Source: Actinomycetota bacterium (GTDB taxonomy: Bacteria; Actinomycetota; UBA4738; HRBIN12). From it: DNA of 13,087 nucleotides. Under the pieces are notes generated by a model. That model saw only the letters and a list, made by a program, of their open reading frames with translations, was not told where the DNA came from and ran no database searches. Positions within the stretch are counted from its first letter, which is position 1; each line of letters starts with the position of its first letter. Positions 7,924-13,087 of the stretch are shown one piece after another. The DNA lies in the NCBI GenBank assembly GCA_005885325.1, contig VAYX01000093.1:1-13087 (forward strand), given 5' to 3'. Position numbers and translations under genes: made by a program.

Positions 7924-7957
7924 CCCGGCACGGCCGGTAGCATCCGGCCGTGCCGGG
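7924..7957 (+). terminator. Long perfect dyad at the amt-plsC junction (terminator or control hairpin)
   Basis: A 14-bp perfect inverted repeat, CCCGGCACGGCCGG / CCGGCCGTGCCGGG, flanks the 6-nt centre TAGCAT. It begins 9 bp after the amt stop. There is no T-run behind it, so it is at best a non-canonical terminator. The GTG start of plsC (7950) lies inside the 3' arm, so in a read-through amt transcript the plsC start would be buried in the stem. Confidence 0.55.
7938..7943 (+). promoter_or_regulatory. Putative -10 element of plsC in the centre of the dyad
   Basis: TAGCAT fits TAnnnT and ends 6 nt before GTG 7950, which has no Shine-Dalgarno. A leaderless plsC transcript starting here would lack the 5' arm of the hairpin and be freely translatable. 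No -35 is visible. Confidence 0.35.
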
Positions 7958-8636
7958 CCCCGAGCCAGAGCTGAACGGTTGGTGGCGGGCCGGGCTCGCC
8001 CTCGTCGGTCCGACGCTCCGGCTCTCGTTCCGCATCCGGTGGGCCGGGGTGAAGCGGATCCCTCGAGGCGGCCCGGCCATCCTGGCGGCGAACCACGCCA
8101 GCGCCCTCGACGGCGTGGTGCTGGCGTACCTGGTGGCACGAGAGCGGGGTGGCCCCACCAGGTACCTCGTGGCCGCCGAGTTCTTCGACCGACGGTTCCA
8201 CGGCTTCTGGCTCCGGACCTTCAAGCAGATCCCGATCCGCCGGGGGATGGGCGATTCCGGTGCCCTGGACGAGGCGGTGGCCACGGTTCGCTCGGGTGCC
8301 ATCGCCGGGATCTTCCCCGAGGGCAGGGTGAACCCGGACCCGGGCGGCCCGATGCTCAGGGGGCGGACCGGCGTCGCTCGCATCGCGATCGCCGCCGGTG
8401 CGCCGGTGATCCCGGTCGGCATCTGGGGAACGCAGGCCCGGTGGCCCCGGACCGGGCTCACCTTCCGCCGGCCGCTCCGTCCCACTGTCGCCCTGGCCTT
8501 CGGTCCGCCCATCGAGCCGAAGGGCGATCCGTCGTCCCTCGACGACATCCAGGCTTTCTCGCGGCTCGTGATCACGCGCATCGCCGAGCAGATCAGGGCT
8601 GCCCGGATCCTCGCCGAGCGGCGGAACGGGTCATGA
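7950..8636 (+). CDS. plsC: 1-acyl-sn-glycerol-3-phosphate acyltransferase (PlsC family)
   Basis: A 228-aa acyltransferase of the PlsC/LPLAT family. Motif I is NHASALD (catalytic His49, Asp54; the NHx4D pattern). Motif II is FKQIPIRRG (91-99), motif III is FPEGR (122-126) and motif IV is VIPVGIWG (153-160). The family acylates lysophosphatidate or related acceptors at the membrane during phospholipid synthesis; some actinobacterial members act on other lipids. The amphipathic N-terminus (WWRAGLALVGPTLRLSFRIR) probably sits on the membrane. GTG 7950 is used because no other in-frame start precedes the conserved N-terminal region. ATGA overlap with the next gene (4 bp) indicates coupling. Confidence 0.88.
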   Translation: MPGPEPELNGWWRAGLALVGPTLRLSFRIRWAGVKRIPRGGPAILAANHASALDGVVLAYLVARERGGPTRYLVAAEFFDRRFHGFWLRTFKQIPIRRGMGDSGALDEAVATVRSGAIAGIFPEGRVNPDPGGPMLRGRTGVARIAIAAGAPVIPVGIWGTQARWPRTGLTFRRPLRPTVALAFGPPIEPKGDPSSLDDIQAFSRLVITRIAEQIRAARILAERRNGS

Positions 8637-9625
8637 CGGTCACGCTCGCGCTGGCCGGCGACACGATGCTCGGGCGGGGGGTGGCCCAGACGCTCGAGCG
8701 CTCTGGGCCCGGCGCGCTGTTTGCCGATGATGTCGTTGAGGCGACCCGGGCGGCCGACCTGTTCGTCCTGAATCTCGAGTGCTGCATCTCCGAGCGAGGC
8801 GACCCGTGGCCGGCCCCAGGGAAGCCGTTCTTCTTCCGCGCGCCGCCGGTCGCGACCGACGTGCTCACGAACCTCGGCGTTGACTGCGTGACGCTCGCCA
8901 ACAACCACGCGCTGGATTTCGGGGAGGAGGGGCTCCTCGATACCTTCGAACACCTGGGACCAGCCGGCATCGCCTGGGTTGGAGCGGGCCCCGACGCCGT
9001 CCGGGCCCGCTCCCCCGTGTTCTTGGAGGCGGACGGGTTCCGCCTGGCGGTCCTGGGCATCACCGACCACCCGGAGGACTTCGCGGCGACGGACCGGCGC
9101 CCGGGCGTGGCGTTCGCCGACCTCCGTCGCGAGGTACCGGCCTGGCTCGTGGACGAAGTGGAAACGGCGAGGGGCGATGCCGATGCCCTCCTCGTGACGC
9201 CGCACTGGGGTCCGAACATGGCACCGGCGCCGGTGGGCCACGTCCGGGCCGCCGCGAAAGCCATCCGCGACGCGGGAGCCACCGTAATCGCCGGCCACTC
9301 CGCCCACGTCGTCCACGGCGTCGCGGATGGCGTGCTGTTCGACCTCGGCGACTTCGTCGACGACTACCTGGTGGATCCGGTGCTCCGCAACGACCTCGGG
9401 CTGCTGTTCTTCGTGACCCTCGACGACGCCGGTCCGTCCAAGATCGAGGCCCTGCCCCTCAAGCTCGACTACGGCCACACGCACGTCGCCAGTGGCGAGG
9501 ACGGCGCGTGGATCCGTCGCCGGTTCCGTGAAGCCTGCTTGGCTATGGGCACCGACGTCTCCGAGGAGCACGGAAGGCTGGCGATCGATCTCGGCAGCGA
9601 GGAGTCCGGGCACCGAACCTGCTAG
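8633..9625 (+). CDS. CapA-like protein (PGA_cap metallophosphatase fold), no membrane anchor
   Basis: A 330-aa protein of the CapA/PgsA family, whose fold resembles calcineurin-like metallophosphoesterases. Motifs are AGDTMLGRG (8-16, Asp10), NLECCIS (47-53), LANNHALDFG (88-97), VTPHWG (188-193), AGHSAHVV (220-227) and FDLGDFVDD (236-244). Classical CapA/PgsA supports poly-gamma-glutamate capsule synthesis and has an N-terminal membrane anchor. This protein starts directly with the first beta strand and has no signal peptide or membrane helix, so it is probably cytosolic. No capB or capC ligase genes are nearby, so a capsule role is not supported and a phosphoesterase role is possible. Its start overlaps the plsC stop. 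Confidence 0.8.
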   Translation: MTVTLALAGDTMLGRGVAQTLERSGPGALFADDVVEATRAADLFVLNLECCISERGDPWPAPGKPFFFRAPPVATDVLTNLGVDCVTLANNHALDFGEEGLLDTFEHLGPAGIAWVGAGPDAVRARSPVFLEADGFRLAVLGITDHPEDFAATDRRPGVAFADLRREVPAWLVDEVETARGDADALLVTPHWGPNMAPAPVGHVRAAAKAIRDAGATVIAGHSAHVVHGVADGVLFDLGDFVDDYLVDPVLRNDLGLLFFVTLDDAGPSKIEALPLKLDYGHTHVASGEDGAWIRRRFREACLAMGTDVSEEHGRLAIDLGSEESGHRTC

Positions 9626-9628
9626 CGT
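9623..9628 (+). promoter_or_regulatory. Putative -10 element of rtcB
   Basis: TAGCGT fits TAnnnT and overlaps the stop codon of the CapA-like gene (9623-9625). It would start an rtcB mRNA near 9635 with a leader of about 26 nt that holds little more than the Shine-Dalgarno hairpin. No -35 is clear. Confidence 0.35.
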
Positions 9629-9640
9629 CGAATCCACGGT

Positions 9641-9656
9641 CCTCCTCGCAAGGAGG
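9641..9656 (+). promoter_or_regulatory. Shine-Dalgarno hairpin before rtcB
   Basis: CCTCCT-CGCA-AGGAGG is a perfect 6-bp stem with a tetraloop. Its 3' arm is the whole Shine-Dalgarno of rtcB, ending 4 nt before ATG 9661. When the stem forms, the ribosome binding site is fully masked, so initiation may depend on unfolding by heat, a factor or a coupled ribosome. Because the 5' arm is anti-Shine-Dalgarno-like, it could also be a chance product of GC-rich sequence. Confidence 0.5.
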
Positions 9657-9660
9657 TCGC

Positions 9661-11121
9661 ATGGACACAGGGCCCGCCACTCGGACCGGCGACGGTCGCT
9701 TCGAGCTCATCGCGGACGGACCGTTCTGCTGGCGGCTTGAGCCGTCAGGGGACATGCGCGTCCCGGGCGTGGTGTTCGCGTCCGAGCGCATGCTGCCCGA
9801 CCTCCTGAGCGATCGAGCCTTGGAACAGGTCGCGAACGTTGCCACGCTCCCCGGCATCGTCCAGGCCTCGTACGCGATGCCCGACATCCACCTCGGGTAC
9901 GGGTTCCCCATCGGAGGGGTGGCGGCGACCGACCTGGAGCGCGGCGGTGTGGTGTCGCCCGGAGGCGTGGGTTTCGACATCTCGTGCGGAGTCCGCCTCC
10001 TGGTCGCGGACCTCGACCGTGATGACGTCGCACCGAAGGTCGACCGGCTGATGGACGCGCTGAACGCCGCCGTGCCCAAGGGCACGGGCAAGGGCGGGGT
10101 CTGGGACCTGAAGTCCCAGGATGAGCTAACCCATCTGATGCTCGAGGGGGCTCGGTTCGCGGTGCAGCGCGGGTTCGGCACCGATCGAGATCTCGACCGG
10201 TGCGAGGACGGCGGCGCCCTTCCCGACGCCGACCCGGATCAGGTGAGCGCGGGCGCTCGGGCACGCGGCCTCGGGCAGGTGGGGAGCCTGGGGTCGGGGA
10301 ACCACTTCCTCGAGGTCCAAGCGGTGGACTCGATCTTCGACGAGACGGTCGCGGGCGTGTTCGGGTTGTGGCCCGGTCAGGTCTGCGTGATGATCCACTG
10401 CGGGTCGCGTGGACTGGGCCATCAGGTCTGCACCGACCATGTGAAGTCGATGGACCAGGCCATGCACCGGTACGGGATCCGGGTCGCCGACCGACAGCTC
10501 GCTTGCGCTCCTGTGGACTCACCGGAGGGACGGGCGTACCTGGGCGGGATGGCGGCGGCCACCAACTTCGGGCGGGCCAACCGGCAGCTGCTGTCCGAGG
10601 CAGCCAGGGACGCGTTCGCCATGGCCCTCGGCACGCGGGATCTTCGACTCCTGTACGACGTCTCGCACAACCTCGCGAAGCTAGAGCGCCACGTTGTCGA
10701 CGGCGAGGAGCGCCTGCTATGCGTGCAACGCAAGGGCGCAACGCTGGCGCTTCCGCCCGGTCACCCCGGGCTCTCGAAGGACCTCCGCCCGGCCGGCCAG
10801 CCGGTCCTCATCCCGGGCTCGATGGGCACCGCGTCGTACGTGTGCGCGGGGGTGGAAGGAGGCGGCGCCTTCCATTCGACCTGCCACGGGGCCGGCCGGA
10901 CCATGAGCCGGCACGCGGCGATCAAGAGGATCCAGGGCGCCGCTCTTCGGAAGCAGCTCGAGGACGCCGGCATCGCTGTTCGGGCCGGATCGATGCAGGG
11001 GTTGGCCGAGGAGGCGCCGTTCGCTTACAAGGACATCGACGAGGTCGTCGCCGTCTGCGAGGGAGCGGGATTGGCGAAGAGGGCCGCGCGACTCCGCCCG
11101 GTCGGGGTGGTCAAGGGCTGA
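9661..11121 (+). CDS. rtcB: RNA-splicing ligase RtcB (GTP-dependent 3'-P/cyclic-P to 5'-OH RNA ligase)
   Basis: A 486-aa full-length RtcB. Metal and active-site blocks in order are GFDISCGVRL (104-113; Asp106, Cys109), GSGNHFLEVQ (211-220; His215), IHCGSRGLGHQV (245-256; His246), YDVSHNLAK (332-340; His336), PGSMGTASYV (385-394) and CHGAGRTMSR (408-417), whose His409 is the residue guanylated in characterised enzymes. It joins RNA ends left by ribotoxins or tRNA-splicing-type cleavage, in the cytosol, with Mn2+ and GTP. Bacterial copies are usually repair or stress genes. No archease, RtcA or RtcR gene is present here. The Shine-Dalgarno AAGGAGG is strong but lies in a hairpin. Confidence 0.95.
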   Translation: MDTGPATRTGDGRFELIADGPFCWRLEPSGDMRVPGVVFASERMLPDLLSDRALEQVANVATLPGIVQASYAMPDIHLGYGFPIGGVAATDLERGGVVSPGGVGFDISCGVRLLVADLDRDDVAPKVDRLMDALNAAVPKGTGKGGVWDLKSQDELTHLMLEGARFAVQRGFGTDRDLDRCEDGGALPDADPDQVSAGARARGLGQVGSLGSGNHFLEVQAVDSIFDETVAGVFGLWPGQVCVMIHCGSRGLGHQVCTDHVKSMDQAMHRYGIRVADRQLACAPVDSPEGRAYLGGMAAATNFGRANRQLLSEAARDAFAMALGTRDLRLLYDVSHNLAKLERHVVDGEERLLCVQRKGATLALPPGHPGLSKDLRPAGQPVLIPGSMGTASYVCAGVEGGGAFHSTCHGAGRTMSRHAAIKRIQGAALRKQLEDAGIAVRAGSMQGLAEEAPFAYKDIDEVVAVCEGAGLAKRAARLRPVGVVKG

Positions 11122-11125
11122 ACTG

Positions 11126-11728
11126 TCAGCCGGCCTCATGCGCGCCGGCCCCGGCCCGCCTCAGATGCCTGGCGAACCACTCTGCGGCGAGCTCGGACAC
11201 GTGTTCCAGGGCTCCCGGCTCCTCGAACAGGTGGCCCGCGCCGGGGATCACCTCCAGCCGCTTCTCGCAACGGAGTGACCCGAGCGCTTGGCGATTCACC
11301 TCCACGACCACCGGGTCCTCGCTGCCGACGATGAGGAGCGTGGGGGAGGTGACCAACTCGAGATCCTACAGGCGCGCCGCGACGACCAGGGCGGCGGCGG
11401 CGCCGGTGCTGGCGCCGAACAGGCCGACGGGCAGTCCTGCCGATCCCTCCGCCGCCATGGCCCATCGGGTGGCGGCCTCAAGCCGATCGGACAGGAGATC
11501 GATGTCGAACACGTTCCCCCGGTCGTTCGCTTCGGCGGGGGTCAGCAGATCGAACAACAGGGTGGCGATCCCCCGTTCGTTCATCGCCCGGGCCACGGCG
11601 ACGTTCCGGGGTGACAGGCGGCTGCTGCCGCTCCCGTGCGCGAAGACGGAGATCCCGACGGCATCTGGGGGGACCGTCAGCTCGCCGGGCAGCGCGACCC
11701 GGCCGGAATGGATCTCGACCTGGCTCAT
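11126..11728 (-). pseudogene. Broken dienelactone-hydrolase-like alpha/beta hydrolase
   Basis: One reading frame carries both halves of a small alpha/beta hydrolase, interrupted by an in-frame TAG at 11368-11366. The first 120 codons hold the HGSGSSRLSPRN oxyanion region (31-42) and the nucleophile elbow GASTG (Ser107). The rest holds VGSEDPVV (acid) and GAGHLFEEPG (His). All three catalytic residues survive. From memory, relatives have about 20 more residues, including an SRGGRPDL-like segment, between the Ser half and TLLIVG. The amber codon therefore seems to mark a small deletion joint, with DL directly after it. Start ATG 11728 has AAGGA upstream. The stop lies 4 bp from the convergent rtcB stop. 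A sequencing or assembly error is an alternative. Confidence 0.7.
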
Positions 11729-11795
11729 CCGATCCTTCAGCGAACCACAATCGCGCGTTCGACGGGAACCGAGCTCACGCCGTGGTGGTCGGCAG

Positions 11796-11801
11796 TACAG
11801 T
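11796..11801 (+). promoter_or_regulatory. Putative -10 element of the lipoprotein gene
   Basis: TACAGT fits TAnnnT and lies 6 nt before an ATG at 11808 and 17 nt before the lipoprotein GTG at 11819. The mRNA would start at or near 11808. A -35 is not evident. Confidence 0.4.
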
Positions 11802-11818
11802 TGGCCGATGGGAGCGGC

Positions 11819-12982
11819 GTGAGAGCGGGAGGGCTCCGAACCGGTCTGGCCGCCTCGTTGATCATGCTTGCGGCCTGCACGTCATCGACCGGCACCACCG
11901 GCGGCCCGACCCAGCCCGGAGGTCCGGGCTCCCCGACCGGGACTCCAACCGTCCGAGCGCTCCTCGCGTCGGGCCAACCACTCCCAAGCGGGTGCGCCGA
12001 TCGGCACTCCGAGCCCACCCAGACGGTGGCGTTCGTGGCCGAAGGACGGGCGTGGGCCCTCGATCCATCGACCGATGCACTCACCTGCCTGTTCGAGGTG
12101 AGCGACCCCGGGCCCTTCGCCTGGGGCCCGCTCGGGGACCGTGTCCTCCTCGGGGGACTACACATGGAGGCGATCGGCGGCCAGACGCTCCAGGCTCCCC
12201 TCGACGTTCAGCCGGGCCCGTCGGCGTGGGGTCATCCCATGGGGACGGCCGTGGCGTTCGTCTCCGGCGACGGGACCGAGCTCGACAAGCGCTATCTCGA
12301 CCAGAAGGGCATCGTCGACATCTCGCCGTTGCACGGGGTCTCGTATCTGAGCGTGACCTATCACCCCTCCGGCCTCGCGCTGGCCTTCGTGGCCGAGCGG
12401 GAGGGACGCCAGTCGATCTGGCTCTCCTCGAACCTCGGCGAGGACCCCAAGCGCCTCGTGTTCAGCAAGGAGGGGACCGAGTTCGGGGCGCTCGAGTTCT
12501 CTCCGGACGGACGGAGCCTCGTCTACGCGGCCCAGCATGCGGATGGACACCCGGAGGTGCTCGCCCTGGACCTGGCGAACCGCAGTTTCATCCGCTGGCT
12601 GTGGAGGGGCGACCCGGGCCAGGAGGTCCTGTCGGTTTTCCAGCCGCCCAGCCGGACGGGACGATTCCTCGGAATCACGTTGGGGACTTCCTGCGACGAC
12701 CGGTCCGCCATGGTCCGTGGGCCCGACCGCAAGCTGATCCCGGTCCTCCCCGATGCATCCGAGCCCAGCCGGGTGCTCGGCTGGCTGGACCGCACGCACG
12801 TGCTGGTGGGTGCGGGAGGATGCGGGGAGCAGCTCGATCTCTCGGCCTTCGACGTTCGCACCGAGGCGAGCGTGCCGCTCGTCTCGGGCGTGACGGCGGC
12901 AGCGAGCCGGGCACCCGCTCCGCCGGCGCCGACCTCGCTGCCCCAACAGGTTGAGGGCGAGGTCGGCTCGGGCGTCGGCTGA
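11819..12982 (+). CDS. Secreted lipoprotein with TolB-like beta-propeller repeats, function unknown
   Basis: A 387-aa protein. Residues 1-20 form a lipoprotein signal peptide (RAGGLRTG, a hydrophobic core, then lipobox LAAC) with lipidation at Cys20. A Thr/Gly/Pro/Ser-rich linker (about 21-45) follows. The body carries repeated blade-like strands such as VAFVAEGRAWALD, VAFVSGDG, ALAFVAEREGRQSIWLSS and LEFSPDGRSLVYAA, typical of TolB/WD40-type propellers. The end is Ala/Pro-rich. It should sit on the outer face of the cytoplasmic membrane, probably binding a protein or ligand; nothing shows an enzymatic site. GTG 11819 is chosen because the signal peptide begins there, with GGGAG 4 nt upstream. 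An in-frame TTG at 11801 is the alternative. Confidence 0.75.
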   Translation: MRAGGLRTGLAASLIMLAACTSSTGTTGGPTQPGGPGSPTGTPTVRALLASGQPLPSGCADRHSEPTQTVAFVAEGRAWALDPSTDALTCLFEVSDPGPFAWGPLGDRVLLGGLHMEAIGGQTLQAPLDVQPGPSAWGHPMGTAVAFVSGDGTELDKRYLDQKGIVDISPLHGVSYLSVTYHPSGLALAFVAEREGRQSIWLSSNLGEDPKRLVFSKEGTEFGALEFSPDGRSLVYAAQHADGHPEVLALDLANRSFIRWLWRGDPGQEVLSVFQPPSRTGRFLGITLGTSCDDRSAMVRGPDRKLIPVLPDASEPSRVLGWLDRTHVLVGAGGCGEQLDLSAFDVRTEASVPLVSGVTAAASRAPAPPAPTSLPQQVEGEVGSGVG

Positions 12983-12996
12983 TAGGCGAACGTCCG

Positions 12997-13012
12997 GCGG
13001 CCGGTCGGCCGC
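12997..13012 (+). other. Small GC hairpin after the lipoprotein stop
   Basis: GCGGCC-GGTC-GGCCGC is a perfect 6-bp stem with a 4-nt loop and no T-run. It may be a pause site or mRNA 3'-end stabiliser ahead of the stronger terminator downstream. Confidence 0.3.
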
Positions 13013-13026
13013 GTCAGGGGAACGGA

Positions 13027-13064
13027 AGGGGCCGGTCCGCGTGTCGCGAACCGGCCCCTCTTTT
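13027..13064 (+). terminator. Intrinsic terminator after the lipoprotein gene
   Basis: AGGGGCCGGT pairs with ACCGGCCCCT (10 bp). After one mismatch, an inner CGCG/CGCG stem surrounds a TGT loop. CTTTT follows directly at 13060-13064. This is the only classical T-tailed terminator I see in the window. It lies about 45 bp after the lipoprotein stop. Confidence 0.85.
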
Positions 13065-13080
13065 CGAACCCGCGTGTCGC
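13037..13080. repeat. 11-bp direct repeat around the terminator
   Basis: CCGCGTGTCGC occurs at 13037-13047 (terminator loop arm) and again at 13070-13080, near the right edge. The two copies are 33 bp apart, and each lies next to a GAACC. The meaning is unclear; it could be a local duplication. Confidence 0.4.
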
Positions 13081-13087
13081 CTACAGC

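Noticed and set aside
6316..8139. Long minus-strand frame opposite amt and the plsC start
   Set aside because: Low-complexity composition and no motifs; the amt gene on the other strand is unambiguous.
7832..9637. Long minus-strand frame opposite plsC and the CapA-like gene
   Set aside because: No domain is recognisable, and both sense genes carry complete catalytic motifs.
11128..11149. GCCGGC inverted repeat between the convergent ends of rtcB and the broken hydrolase
   Set aside because: The stem is short, the loop is long, there is no T-run, and it lies within coding sequence; too weak to call a terminator.
11366..11368. In-frame TAG as pyrrolysine or programmed readthrough
   Set aside because: A conserved stretch of about 20 residues seems to be missing at the same place, which fits a deletion. 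Nothing in the window suggests pyrrolysine machinery.

Overview
The window is very GC-rich and densely coded. Several features point to an actinomycete-type bacterium (Actinomycetota), most likely an environmental lineage that I cannot place to class. These are many GTG starts, stop/start overlaps of the GTGA and ATGA type, a GlnR-like box before the ammonium transporter, an MsiK-type ABC ATPase, and repeated TAnnnT -10 hexamers 6-8 nt before start codons, which is the leaderless-mRNA arrangement.

Left part (1-4028): an amino-sugar catabolism locus. The 5' end of a GH4 glycosidase runs off the left edge on the minus strand. Divergently on the plus strand lie a tightly packed SIS-domain sugar-phosphate isomerase/deaminase, a cytosolic CE4 polysaccharide deacetylase, a BadF-type N-acetylglucosamine-kinase-like ATPase and an MsiK/UgpC-type sugar ABC ATPase. 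A near-perfect 19-bp palindrome (144-162) of the kind bound by ROK-family chitosan/chitooligosaccharide repressors sits beside two overlapping divergent leaderless promoters. The simplest model is uptake and intracellular breakdown of chitin- or chitosan-type oligosaccharides to fructose-6-phosphate plus ammonia. The permease and binding-protein genes are not in the window.

Middle minus-strand operon (6391 down to 4042): an M20 carboxypeptidase (CPG2-like), an adenosine-specific kinase (PF04008) and a small soluble histidine kinase without a sensor domain.

Right part (6447-9625): a GlnR-like box and a sigma70-type promoter lead to an Amt ammonium transporter. A 14-bp perfect dyad follows, and its 3' arm contains the start codon of plsC. 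plsC overlaps a CapA-like gene without a membrane anchor.

Right end (9626-13087): rtcB (RNA ligase), whose Shine-Dalgarno is the 3' arm of a perfect hairpin; a convergent alpha/beta-hydrolase gene broken by an in-frame amber codon and a small deletion; a beta-propeller-like lipoprotein; and a strong intrinsic terminator.

I found no tRNA, rRNA, CRISPR, insertion sequence or phage gene. No wholly new system is proven. The most informative signals are regulatory: the shared operator between divergent leaderless promoters, the GlnR box, the hairpin-embedded plsC start and the masked rtcB ribosome binding site.
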